Assembly (NCBI GenBank): GCA_964019135.1
Contig: OZ025263.1
Location: forward strand, 24,985,639 to 25,049,638
Source: Arenicola marina
Lineage: Eukaryota > Annelida > Polychaeta > Arenicolidae
Length of the DNA stretch: 64,000 nt
Reading direction: 5' to 3'
Below, piece by piece: positions 27,178 to 38,847 of the stretch (the first letter of the stretch is position 1; every line of letters begins with the position of its first letter). The position numbers and the translations under genes were made by a program. The notes under the pieces are model-generated. The model ran no database searches, was not told where the DNA came from, and was given only the letters and a program-made list of their open reading frames with translations.

Positions 27178-30100
27178 AGAGACTGAGCACTGTGAGACTG
27201 AGACTGAGTTTTGTGAGACTGAGACTGAGCTCTGTGAGACTGAGACTGGGCTATGTGAGACTGAGACTGAGCTTTGTGAGACTGAGAGACTGAGCTCTGT
27301 GAGACTGAGACTGAGCTCTGTGAGACTGAGCTCTGTGAGACTGAGCTCTGTGAGACTGAGAGACTGAGCTCTGTGAGACTGATACTGAGCTCTGAGAGAC
27401 TGAGCTCTGTGAGACTGAGACTGAGTTCTGTGAGACTGAGACTGAGCTCTGTGAGACTGAGACTGGGCTATGTGAGACTGAGACTGAGCTTTGTGAGACT
27501 GAGAGACTGAGCTCTGTGAGACTGAGACTGAGCTCTGTGAGACTGAGCTCTGTGAGACTGAGCACTGTGAGACTGAGAGACTGAGCTCTGTGAGACTGAG
27601 AGACTGAGCTCTGTGAGACTGAGACTGAGTTCTGTGAGTCTGAGACTGAGCTCTGTGAGACTGAGACTGGGCTCTGTGAGATTGAGACTGAGCTTTGTGA
27701 GACTGAGAGACTGAGCTCTGTGAGACTGAGACTGAGCTCTGTGAGGCTGAGCTCTGTGCGACTGAGCTCTGTGAGACTGAGAGACTGAGCTCTGAGATAC
27801 CGAACTCTGTGAGAATAAGAGACTGAGGTCTGTAAGACTGAGAGACTGATCTCGGAAAGACTGAGAGACTGAGCTCGGAGAGACTGAGAGACTGAGCTCT
27901 GAGATACTGAGAGACTGAGCTCTGTGAGACTGAGAGACTGAGCTCTGTGAGACTGATACTGAGCTGTGAGAGACTGAGTTCTGTGAGACTGAGAGACTGA
28001 GCTCTGAGAGACCGAGAGACTGAGCTCTGTGAGACTGAGAGACTGAGCTCTGTGAGACTGAGAGACTGAGCTCTGTGAGACTGATACTGACCTCTGAGAG
28101 ACTGAGCTCTGTGAGACTGAGACTGAGTTCTGTGAGACTGAGACTGAGCTCTGTGAGACTGAAAGACTGAGCTCTGTGAGACTGAGACTGAGCTCTGTGA
28201 GACTGAGCTCTGTAAGACTGAGAGACTGAGCTCTGTGAGACTGAGAGACTGAGCTCTGTGAGACTGAGACTGAGCTCTGTGAGACTGAGACTGAGCTCTG
28301 TGAGACTGAGAGACTGAGCTCTGTGAGACTGAGAGACTGAGCTCTGTGAGACTGAGAGACTGAGCTCTGTGAGACTGATACTGAGCTCTGAGAGACTCAG
28401 CTCTGTGAGACTGAGACTGAGTTCTGTGAGACTGAAACTGAGCTCTGTGAGACTGAGACTGGGCTATGTGGGGCTGAGACTGAGCTTTGTGAGACTGAGA
28501 GACTGAGCTCTGTGAGACTGAGACTGAGCTCTGTGAGACTGAGCTCTGTGAGACTGAGCTCTGTGAGACTGAGAGCCTGAGCTCTGTGAGACTGAGAGAC
28601 TGAGCTCTGTGAGAGTGAGAGACTGAGCTCTGTGAGACTGATAGACTGAGCTCTGTGAGACTGAGACTGAGCTCTGTGAGACTGAGCTCTCTGAGACTGA
28701 GAGACTGAGCTCTGTGAGACTGATACTGAGCTCTGAGAGACTGAGCTCTGTGAGACTGAGACTGAGTTCTGTGAGACTGAGACTGAGCTCTGTGAGACTG
28801 AGACTGGGCTCTGTGAGACTGAGACTGAGCTTTGTGAGACTGAGAGACTGAGCTCTGTGAGACTGAGGCTGAGCTCTGTGAGACTGAGCTCTGTGAGACT
28901 GAGCTCTGTGAGACTGAGAGACTGAGCTCTGTGAGACTGAGAGACTGAGCTCTGTGAGACTGAGAGACTGAGCTCTGTGAGACTGATACTGAGCTCTGAG
29001 AGACTGAGCTCTGTTAGACTGAGACTGAGTTCTGTGAGACTGAGACTGAGCTCTGTGAGACTGAGACTGGGCTCTGTGAGACTGAGACTGAGCTTTGTGA
29101 GACTGAGAGACGGAGCTCTGTGAGACTGAGACTGAGCTCTGTGAGACTGAGCTCTGTGAGACTGAGCTCTGTGAGACTGAGAGACTGAGCTCTGTGAGAC
29201 TGAGAGACTGAGCTCTGTGAGACTGAGAGATTGAGCTCTGTGAGACTGAGAGACTGAGCTCTGTGAGACTGAGACTGAGTTCTGTGAGACTGAGACTGAG
29301 CTCTGTGAGACTGAGACTGGGCTCTGTGAGACTGAGACTGAGCTTTGTGAGACTGAGAGACTGAGGTCTGTGAGACTGAGACTGAGCTCTGTGAGACTGG
29401 GAGACTGAGCTCTGTGAGACTGAGACTGAGCTCTGTGAGACTGAGCTCTGTGCGACTGAGCTCTGTGAGACTGAGAGACTGAGCTCTGAGATACTGAACT
29501 CTGTGAGAATGAGAGACTGAGGTCTGTGAGACTGAGAGACTGATCTCGGAAAGACTGAGACTGAGCTCTGTGAGACTGAGACTGGGCTCTGTGAGACTGA
29601 GACTGAGCTTTGTGAGACTGAGAGACTGAGCTCTGTGAGACTGAGGCTGAGCTCTGTGAGACTGAGCTCTGTGAGACTGAGCTCTGTGAGACTGAGAGAC
29701 TGAGCTCTGTGAGACTGAGAGACTGAGCTCTGTGAGACTGAGAGACTGAGCTCTGTGAGACTGATACTGAGCTCTGAGAGACTGAGCTCTGTTAGACTGA
29801 GACTGAGTTCTGTGAGACTGAGACTGAGCTCTGTGAGACTGAGACTGGGCTCTGTGAGACTGAGACTGAGCTTTGTGAGACTGAGAGACGGAGCTCTGTG
29901 AGACTGAGACTGAGCTCTGTGAGACTGAGCTCTGTGAGACTGAGCTCTGTGAGACTGAGAGACTGAGCTCTGTGAGACTGAGAGACTGAGCTCTGTGAGA
30001 CTGAGAGATTGAGCTCTGTGAGACTGAGAGACTGAGCTCTGTGAGACTGAGACTGAGTTCTGTGAGACTGAGACTGAGCTCTGTGAGACTGAGACTGGGC

Positions 30101-33100
30101 TCTGTGAGACTGAGACTGAGCTTTGTGAGACTGAGAGACTGAGGTCTGTGAGACTGAGACTGAGCTCTGTGAGACTGAGAGACTGAGCTCTGTGAGACTG
30201 ATACTGAGCTCTGAGAGACTGAGTTCTGTGAGACTGAGAGACTGAGCTCTGAGAGACCGAGAGACTGAGCTCTGTGAGACTGAGAGACTGAGCTCTGTGA
30301 GACTGAGAGACTGAGCTCTGTGAGACTGATACTGAGCTCTGAGAGACTGAGCTCTGTGAGACTGAGACTGAGCTCTGTGAGACTGAGACTGGGCTCTGTG
30401 AGACTGAGACTGAGCTTTGTGAGACTGAGAGACGGAGCTCTGTGAGACTGAGACTGAGCTCTGTGAGACTGAGCTCTGTGAGACTGAGCTCTGTAAGACT
30501 GAGAGACTGAGCTCTGTGAGACTGAGAGACTGAGCTCTGTGAGACTGAGAGATTGAGCTCTGTGAGACTGAGAGACTGAGCTCTGTGAGACTGAGACTGA
30601 GTTCTGTGAGACTGAGACTGAGCTCTGTGAGACTGAGACTGGGCTCTGTGAGACTGAGACTGAGCTTGGTGAGACTGAGAGACTGAGCTCTGTGAGACTG
30701 AGACTGAGCTCTGTGAGACTGAGCTCTGTGAGACTGAGAGACTGAGCTCTGTGAGACTGAGAGACTGAGCTCTCTGAGACTGAGCTCTGGGAGACTGAGC
30801 TCTGTGAGACTGAGACTGAGCTCTGTGAGACTGAGCTCTGTGCGACTGAGCTCTGTGAGACTGAGAGACTGATCTCTGAGATACTGAACTCTGTGAGAGT
30901 GAGAGACTGAGGTCTGTGAGACTGAGAGACTGATCTCGGAAAGACTGAGAGACTGAGCTCGGAGAGACTGAGAGACTGAGCTCTGAGAGACTGAGAGACT
31001 GAGCTTTGTGAGACTGAGAGACTGAGCTCTGTGAGACTGATACTGAGCTCTGAGAGACTGAGTTCTGTGAGACTGAGAGACTGAGCTCTGAGAGACCGAG
31101 AGACTGAGCTCTGTGAGACTGAGAGACTGAGCTCTGTGAGACTGAGAGACTGAGCTCTGTGAGACTGATACTGAGCTCTGAGAGACTGAGCTCTGTGAGA
31201 CTGAGACTGAGTTCTGTGAGAGTGAGACTGAGCTCTGTGAGACTGAGAGACTGAGCTCTGTGAGACTGAGACTGAGCTCTGTGAGACTGAGCTCTGTAAG
31301 ACAGAGAGACTGAGCTCTGTGAGACTGAGAGACTGAGCTCTGTGAGACTGAGACTGAGCTCTGTGAGACTGACACTGAGCTCTGTGAGACTGAGAGACTG
31401 AGCTCTGTGAGACTGAGAGACTGAGCTCTGTGAGACTGAGAGACTGAGCTCTGTGAGACTGATACTGAGCTCTGAGAGACTGAGCTCTGTGAGACTGAGA
31501 CTGAGTTCTGTCAGACTGAGACTGAGCTCTGTGAGACTGAGACTGGGCTATGTGAGACTGAGACTGAGCTTTGTGAGACTGAGACTGAGCTCTGTGAGAC
31601 TGAGCTCTGTGAGACTGAGCTTTGTGAGACTGAGAGACTGAGCTCTGTGAGACTGAGAGACTGAGCTCTGTGAGACTGAGGCTGAGCTCTGTGAGACTGA
31701 GCTCTGTGAGACTGAGAGACTGAGCTCTGTGAGACTGATACTGAGCTCTGAGAGACTGAGCTCTGTGAGACTGAGACTGGGCTATGTGAGACTGAGACTG
31801 GGCTATGTGAGACTGAGACTGGGCTATGTGAGACTGAGACTGAGCTTTGTGAGACTGAGACTGAGCTCTGTGAGACTGAGCTCTGTGAGACTGAGCTTTG
31901 TGAGACTGAGAGACTGAGCTCTGTGAGACTGAGAGACTGAGCTCTGTGAGAGTGAGAGACTGAGCTCTGTGAGACTGAGAGACTGAGCTCTGTGAGACTG
32001 AGACTGAGCTCTGTGGGACTGAGCTCTGTGAGACTGAGAGACTGAGCTCTGTGAGACTGATACTGAGCTCTGAGAGACTGAGCTCTGTGAGACTGAGACT
32101 GAGTTCTATGAGACCGAGACTGAGCTCTGTGAGACTGAGACTGGGCTCTGTGAGACTGAGACTGAGCTTTGTGAGACTGAGAGACTGAGCTCTGTGAGAC
32201 TGAGACTGAGCTCTGTGAGACTGAGCTCTGTGAGACTGAGCTCTGTGAGACTGAGAGACTGAGCTCTGTGAGACTGAGAGACTGAGCTCTGTGAGACTGT
32301 GAGACTGAGCTCTGTGAGACTGATACTGAGCTCTGAGAGACTGAGCTCTCTGAGACTGAGACTGAGTTCTGTGAGACTGAGACTGAGCTCTGTGAGACTG
32401 AGACTGGGCTCTGTGAGACTGAGACTGAGCTCTGTGAGACTGAGAGACTGAGCTCTGTGAGACTGAGAGACTGAGCTCTGTGAGACTGTGAGACTGAGCT
32501 CTGTGAGACTGATACTGAGCTCTGAGAGACTGAGCTCTCTGAGACTGAGACTGAGTTCTGTGAGACTGAGACTGAGCTCTGTGAGACTGAGACTGGGCTC
32601 TGTGAGACTGAGACTGAGCTTTGTGAGACTGAGAGACGGAGCTCTGTGAGACTGAGACTGAGCTCTGTGAGACTGAGCTCTGTGAGACTGAGCTCTGTGA
32701 GACTGAGAGACTGAGCTCTGTGAGACTGAGAGACTGAGCTCTGTGAGACTGAGAGACTGAGCTCTGTGAGACTGAGAGACTGAGCTCTGTGAGACTGAGA
32801 CTGAGTTCTGTGAGACTGAGACTGAGCTCTGTGAGACTGAGACTGGGCTCTGTGAGACTGAGACTGAGCTTTGTGAGACTGAGAGACTGAGCTCTGTGAG
32901 ACTGAGACTGAGCTCTGTGCGACTGAGCTCTGTAAGACTGAGAGACTGAGCTCTGTCTGGGCTCTGTGAGACTGAGACTGAGCTTTGTGAGACTGAGAGA
33001 CTGAGCTCTGTGAGACTGAGACTGAGCTCTGTGCGACTGAGCTCTGTAAGACTGAGAGACTGAGCTCTGTGAGACTGAGAGACTGAGTTCTCTGAGACTG

Positions 33101-33338
33101 AGCTCTGGGAGACTGAGCTCTGTGAGACTGAGCTCTGTGAGACTGAGCTCTGTGAGACTGAGCTCTGTGAAAGTGAGCTCTGTGAGACTGAGAGACTGAG
33201 CTCTGTGAGACTGAGAGACTGAGCTCTGTGAGACTGAGCTCTGTGAGACTGAGACTGAGCTCTGTGAGACTGAGCTCTGTGAGACTGAGCTCTGTGAGAC
33301 TGAGCTCTGTGAGACTGAGGGACTGAGCTCTGTGAAAC
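27178..33338. repeat. Right-hand satellite subdomain with GGGCTCTG/CTTTGTG markers
   Basis: Word usage changes here. The pair CTGGGCTCTGTG then CTGAGCTTTGTG recurs every few hundred bases, and words with CTCGCTG or AAACGGAG, common to the left, disappear. A block at about 28,790-29,390 recurs at about 29,570-30,170 with a 778-bp offset, marked by a CTGTTAG variant at 29,011 and 29,789. The last 300 bp are the most uniform. The subdomain ends at the single-copy junction near 33,338. Confidence 0.75.
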
Positions 33339-34160
33339 TCCGCTATGGATGATCAACTAATAAATGGAACTCGGAATCCGCCGAGAAGAATGTATACATG
33401 GCTGGTTTCGTCGTCATTGGAAACCGGAAGCTTGAATCCGCGTGGTCGGGTGAGGGCGGGTAGAGGTGGGGGAGGTGGGGGGGGGGGGGGGCAGGGGCGT
33501 TTGGCGTTTGGTGTTGAATCGAGTCATGCCAGAGCCAAGCCAGACTTGTTGGTTGCACTTGACATAGGACCGATGCGATGGCTGGCCTGGTGGGACCGTG
33601 TTCGGGTTTACAAATCTAGGGCAAAGCCAGTGGTTGCTCCTCGCTCCCCCACCCACTCCCCCCCACCTCCCCGACCCGTCTCTCCCTCTTCGCCTGCAGA
33701 CAGTCCATGGGCGCAGACCCCCCCATCAACGAATGGACATTGGCCATTAGGAATAGTGACAGCGCGAAGGAAAGAAAGTCCTGCGGCAGCGAAGACTCTT
33801 CCGAAAGAAATGTGCAAAAGGGAATGGTGGATAGACAGGACCATGGGGGCGAGACGTGCTGGTGACCGGTGTTGATGGGTGAGATCGCCAGAACCGGAAG
33901 ACCAGAAGGGAGGGGTTGGGGGGGGGGGGGGCGGAAAGGGGAGGGGAGCATATTTAAACCGGCGAAACCGGTGATGACGGTCGCTGACGACGATGACGGG
34001 GAAGGGGAGGGAGGTATTTCTATAGCGACTTGCATCAATGGTGACATTTCCCCGGGATGGTGATATATATCCGCTGAGCTCCGGCCCAAGACTTCTAGGC
34101 CCATAGATAGGAATCACACACAGCAGGACGCAGTCGGCAGTAGAATGGCGCATATTCAGG
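33339..34160. other. Gene-free G/C-run sequence next to the satellite
   Basis: No recognisable gene or repeat family was found. There are pure G runs of more than ten bases near 33,478 and 33,920 and a C-rich stretch near 33,650-33,720. Overlapping open frames on both strands give low-complexity Pro/Gly/Arg peptides that follow from base composition. Confidence 0.6.
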
Positions 34161-34430
34161 CTCTGTAAATGACCAAGTTGTTTAGCATCTGTAAGCTAGA
34201 TGACCAAGTTGTGTTGCCTCTGTAAGCTAGATGACCAAGTTGTTCGGCCTCTGCAAGGTAGATGACTAAGTTGTTCGGCCTCTGTAAGGTAGATGACCAA
34301 GTTGTTCGGCCTCTGCAAGGGAGATGACCAAGTTGTGTGGCCTCTGTAAGGTAGATGACCAAGTTGTTCGGCCTCTGTAAGGTAGATGACCAAGTTGTTT
34401 AGCCTATGTAAGGTGGAGGACCAAGTTGTG
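34161..34430. repeat. 31-bp minisatellite, about 8.5 copies
   Basis: The tandem unit is close to GATGACCAAGTTGTTCGGCC plus TCTGTAAGGTA. Substitutions are at CGG/GTG/TTA and at the final GGTA/GCTA. Short open frames across it are periodic and show no protein character. Confidence 0.92.
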
Positions 34431-35237
34431 ACGCTTTCGCTTTGTTGTCCTCGTGTTATGTTACTTCAAGTTTTCGTATCGATCATATCTTCGTAACTCT
34501 GCGGATGTAGATATAACGATTGAGTCTGTGAGACAAGGAGACCTGCACATCGACAGCACCGGACCTCGCCCATATCCAGCCGAACCCGGACGTATTTGGG
34601 CCCAACGTGTGGTCACACACCAGCAAATAATGGTGCGTGTAGGTGACCGTATGGCTCTAACGTCATGACAAGCATAAGTTGATCTCAATTATTGCGTGTT
34701 CAATGTATTTATTGCAATCTGTCAACGCTATAATTCATCAGGCACAACTTAATGGCATATACGGTATTTAAAAACTAAAACGGATTATTAGTATAAGATG
34801 AATATGACATCTGCTCTATACACGGCCATACCTCAACCACACTGCAATGATGACATGGTGCGGCGGTGCCTTCATATCAATCTCGCGGCTCCGCGTTTCA
34901 CGACCCATAAGCGGTTTCGCGGTTGTAAAGCGCACGTCGAGTGGATTTCAGTATATTGATGAAATCCATGTCCCGATGTGGTTGTTCTGTCGGGTTGCGA
35001 CCATTTCCATCTCATTTGGTGGGCACGAGGCCTAGGGAACTGTAGGCTAATGTGATACTTAAGGACCAAGGCGGGGTAGTGTTACAGAAAGAGCTAATTG
35101 GCAGATCGGTGGGGGGGGGGGGGGGCGGGGGTGGACACTGCATTACAACGGTGGTGGGGGTGTGCAGCCCGTGCCGTAGAGAGCATTTGGAGAGCAAGAG
35201 GTAAGCCCGATTTTGTGGTCATTGAGAGAGAAGAAAA
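34431..35237. other. No recognised feature
   Basis: Mixed-composition sequence with no recognisable gene or repeat family. A G run lies near 35,110-35,125. Confidence 0.5.
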
Positions 35238-35390
35238 AAGGCATTTAAATGGACATTGACATAATGTTTTGGTTAAAAATGCGTATAAATATACATCGAC
35301 AGAAAGTTGCGGTTAAAAAAGCATCTAAATTAGATACTGACAGAATTTTTGGGTTAAAAAAGGCATCTAAAATAGACACTGACATTCATG
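35238..35390. repeat. Degenerate ~50-bp tandem repeat, about 3 copies
   Basis: Three units share GCATCTAAA(T/A)TAGACACTGACA followed by a GGGTTAAAAA stretch. They are AT-rich and diverged from one another. Confidence 0.7.
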
Positions 35391-35507
35391 ACAAAGTCTT
35401 TGGAGGTTACATATCTGAACACTTTCGATATCAACTTAACTATGTATTCTAAGATGGGCACATCGAGAGTATTTGCGGATTTCTGCTTCGGGGATTGAGA
35501 GACAAAA

Positions 35508-35684
35508 GCCGACTCAAGCATCTGGCCGACTCAAAACACATGGCCGACTCCAACATCTGGCTGATTTAAACACCTGGCCGACTCAAACACCTCACCTACT
35601 CAAACACCTGGCCGGCTCGAACACCTGGCCGACTCAAAGACCTAGCCGACTCAAACGCCTGGCCTAATCAAATACCTGGCCGAC
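35508..35684. repeat. 17-bp minisatellite, about 10 copies
   Basis: The unit is close to GCCGACTCAAACACCTG. Ten consecutive copies carry one to four substitutions each, and occasional copies are 18 or 16 bp long. Confidence 0.92.
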
Positions 35685-36087
35685 AAACTGGCACAGCATA
35701 GTATACACGCTCAGAGAACCATTTATATGTTATATTCGAGTAATTTGGTCTTTATCTAGTTCCTCTCGCCATCATTCAATTGTGAAAACTTTAATTCATT
35801 GACTATTAAATGCACTAATAAGCTCCACTAAGATAACAGTGAGACAGTCAACAGTGAAACAGGCAAGGGCGTATTCTTCCTTTCGATGAAATATACCGCG
35901 GCCGCCTCTATCTAGATGTAAAATGTAAAATTCAATATATCTTTTCTTCATTTTAAGGTAAGTATAATGAAATTAGTATTGTAGAAATCTTGAAGTTCAG
36001 ATATCTCGAATGCTATTTGAGATATATTGAATGTAAATAAAAATGGATATGTGGTACATATTTTATATTAAATATATCTAGAATAGA
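35685..36087. other. AT-rich spacer, no recognised feature
   Basis: AT-rich sequence between two minisatellites. No coding frame or repeat was recognised. Confidence 0.5.
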
Positions 36088-36193
36088 ATTAAAGATATTA
36101 CAGATTGCATTAAAGATATTACAAATTGCATTTAGGATAACACAAATTGCATTTAAGATATCTTAAATTCAATTCAAGATATTTCGAAATGCA
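36088..36193. repeat. AT-rich 21-bp tandem repeat, 5 copies
   Basis: The unit is close to ATTAAAGATATTACAAATTGC, repeated five times with growing divergence to the right (ATTTAAGATATCTTAAATTC, then AATTCAAGATATTTCG). Confidence 0.85.
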
Positions 36194-37890
36194 CCTTTTT
36201 TGTTATTACATCTTACCTTTTATGCCCATATCCGTTAAAAAAAGACCACAACAATAATGAATCACAAACAAAGCACCTATGTGTTGACAAGGGATGAATT
36301 GAATTGCTGGTCGGGGACGCTCACCCGATAAACAAATTGAATCAATAAGCATCTCGCAAGCCCCGCAATGCTATAAGCGGAGAGGAGACAGGGTAAGTAG
36401 CCAGGGGAACATCGACAATATCTCAACGGAAGGAAAAAAGGGAAAAACATTTTTTTTTTAAACTCGTCTAATTCTGTGGTGGCTATTGACCGTCACCGTG
36501 TCGACGGTCGGCTGACATTTTAGCAACGTGACCGCGATGGCGGACAGTTCGACGACCGCCGCGACCCCTACCGGCCGGCGGGGTCGGCGAGGACGGAGAC
36601 TGCTTTCATCAAACTCGCATACGTCACAGACCACGTGTCTGCGGCCATTATTGTTGGGACATCCGCTAGGGTACAATGGTTTCAGACCGGGCTTCAGAGC
36701 CACGCGATGCGGGAAGTATATGATTGGGATTAGCCTTGGTGACCTCCACCCCCACCCCCACCTCCCGATCCCCCTCGCCTTCCGTCCACCGCCGGCGTGA
36801 CGGTTATGATTTGTAAGGCAGCTGGACTCACACTGTCCACTGCAGACCAAACACAGAACGGCACTTTTATTAAGGCACAATTCATGTGGCATCAAAAGAG
36901 AAGCGGGGGCGGGGGGGGGGGTGGCATGGGTGGAGGGAGAGGGGAAGAGGGGCAGTCTATATCTGAAATGCTTTGTGTCGTTCCCAATTATTTCTCATTT
37001 CATTTCGAAATAGAATATTTCTTGTATGACAACGCGATAGTTGAAAATCGAGCATATCAAAACATTATGGCATGGGTAAAAATTAGACAACGACCCATGG
37101 AATTTGCTCTCGGAACATTCTTTCAATTTCACACAACACAAAGTTTTATGTAAAGCCAATTCTTAACGTGGGTACGTAATGTGGGCTGCTGGGGGTGGGG
37201 TGGGGGAGGGGGTGCATGAAAGGCTTACCGCCGTAACATTCAATTCAAAGCGTTCTATTGGCGCGGGCCATATCTGAAAAGGCCCACATAGTCGCCACCA
37301 TAGTTAACGTTACTGATGTTCATGCGAGTCAATTCATCGGTCATTCCGCTTGCGTCATAAACCCCAGCACAAGTTTCCCCTTAATACAAGGATTATGTTG
37401 TATCTGCATACCATACGGCCATAATGTATGCAATGACCAGTGCGGCTATTGACACTTAAGTAAATAACATTGAAATGATCTTTAGTTGACGAACCTTCAT
37501 TGTTGAAAGCGCTTACATAACGTTACAGTGGCTATAATATTTCTGTAAAACTGCAATAATCGCATTGATCTTCTTCGACGGTGTATCAATGATGACTCCT
37601 TGGTCAATCAAATCACCAAAAACAATTCCGTAGCATCGCCGTGTTGAAGGCTAAAGCACAGCTACTTAATAGGTGAACGGACCACGTATATATTAGATAT
37701 ATATTGCATCCCACGCTAGTACTGACGGAATGCCGTGGATACGCCCATGACCTTCTGCCCACGAGGAGTTGCGTGACGGGAAGGTCGAGCCAAGGGATGT
37801 TGACCAATAATTGCACGACGCCGTGACTGTGGGAAGGTTATACACTGCAGGCGGACATGTCCTGGGCTCGAAGGAGGGCGGCCGGGTGAA
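36194..37890. other. No recognised gene
   Basis: Open frames on both strands at about 36,458-37,153 are short and composition-driven, with Arg/Pro-rich stretches over GC-rich DNA and a poly-Gly run over a G tract near 36,905-36,920. No domain, splice signal or start context supports a gene. Confidence 0.5.
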
Positions 37891-38010
37891 CGCAGGAGAA
37901 GATGAGAGAGAGACAGACGATGACAGGGATAGAGAGCGGGAGAGGGTGAGACAAAGACAGGGAGAGGGAGAGAGAGAGAGAGAAAGAGTGTGAAGGAGAG
38001 AGAGAGAGAG
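37891..38010. repeat. GA-rich microsatellite
   Basis: An imperfect purine tract of GAGA, GACA and GGGA on the plus strand, including uninterrupted (GA)n runs near 37,968-37,982 and 38,000-38,009. Confidence 0.9.
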
Positions 38011-38302
38011 CTGCCTCAAAAGAGAGCTTGTTCCGCCCAATGACAGTTGTGACCAAGTGAACCCAGAGTAGGGTCTCATAGAATTAGACTGCCTGGTTCC
38101 CTGGCACAATATTTCATGCATTTTTCTCCAGACTATATTTTATATGTTATTTTATTTTTATATATAACAGGGTATATATTACAGTAAAAGCTAGCAATTC
38201 TTAAAACTAAACAAATCTCAAATAATTTAACTGATACACCGCATTTTCATGGTCATTTTTAACGGCATCTTCGGAATATGCAATCTATGTTGCATGAAAA
38301 TA

Positions 38303-38347
38303 GCGAGTCGTGAAAAAATAGAGCCAGCCCGACTCGCTTTTTTCACG
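38303..38347. repeat. Two interleaved inverted repeats
   Basis: GCGAGTCG (38,303-38,310) pairs with CGACTCGC (38,330-38,337). CGTGAAAAAA (38,309-38,318) pairs with TTTTTTCACG (38,338-38,347). The pairs interlock in an H-type order, so both stems cannot form as simple hairpins. The same words recur at 43,200-43,520. Confidence 0.8.
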
Positions 38348-38399
38348 CAGTTTCTTTTCGGACTCGGCTTTTTAACGGCGACAAACGGTTGGGTAAACC

Positions 38400-38847
38400 A
38401 TGCCGCCGACAAACACTGTCCTAGTGCAGTTGCAACGAAATTTGTCTAAAGTACAAACCTTAGCTGGGCGAATATGGAAATGTCCAACTTTGACTAGGGC
38501 ACAGGAGTCTTAGTGGGGTGGGGATGGATGGGGGAGAGCGGTAGTAACCATAGTTATGTGTCCCTTTTTCTGACAGGTTCTGCCCCCCCCCCCCCCACCC
38601 ACCCCGGCCACCCGCCAACGAGTCTACTTTGCTCAGTGGCACAGCTAGGAAGCTAAGTCGGTTGGGGAGCTGATCTGTCCCTTTATCAAATAGTTGTGTA
38701 CCCCCGCCCGCCCGCGCTCACCTCCACCCCCGCCATCGACCCTCTTAGCCTGAGCATAGCTTGCGAAGCGAGCGAGTGTACATGGTGCGAGAAGCGTGCA
38801 TTTAGGCAGTGGCAGAGGCGTGACAGAGGCGACAGAAAGCCTGGGAC
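38400..38847. other. No recognised gene; C-run spacer
   Basis: Contains a run of about 15 C near 38,582-38,597 and GC-rich sequence. No gene was recognised. It borders the left arm of the foldback locus. Confidence 0.5.

Larger units (their letters stand above)
1..33338. repeat. Satellite array of 15/21/23-bp words, over 33 kb
   Basis: The whole stretch is built from one 15-bp unit, GAGACTGAGCTCTGT. Extra 6-bp (ACTGAG) or 8-bp (AGACTGAG) pieces make 21- and 23-bp words, and point variants such as CTCTGAG, CTTTGTG, CTCGGAG, AACTCTG and GGGCTCTG recur. Nearly every unit holds the palindrome GAGCTC. The array starts before the window and ends abruptly near 33,338, where unique sequence begins. 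No other sequence interrupts it. Long open frames occur on the minus strand in all three phases, because the reverse complement of the unit contains no stop codon; they are not evidence of protein. It could be centromeric, subtelomeric or interstitial heterochromatin. The sequence does not say which. Confidence 0.97.

Noticed and set aside
31453-31917. Short plus-strand open frames of Ser-Val-Arg-Leu repeats
   Set aside because: They are read through local satellite variants lacking the usual stop, with the same explanation as the minus-strand frames.
1-33338. Telomeric array
   Set aside because: The unit is not TTAGGG-like and shows higher-order duplications. A terminal array would not resume into mixed interspersed sequence in this way.
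1675-33356. Very long minus-strand open frames (up to 901 codons) in the satellite
   Set aside because: The repeat has no stop in any minus-strand phase and the peptides are just the unit translated. Frame changes follow the 23-bp words. There is no codon bias, domain or start context.
33343-34153. Pro-rich and Gly-rich proteins around G/C runs
   Set aside because: Overlapping frames are open on both strands because of base composition. There are no domains or signals.
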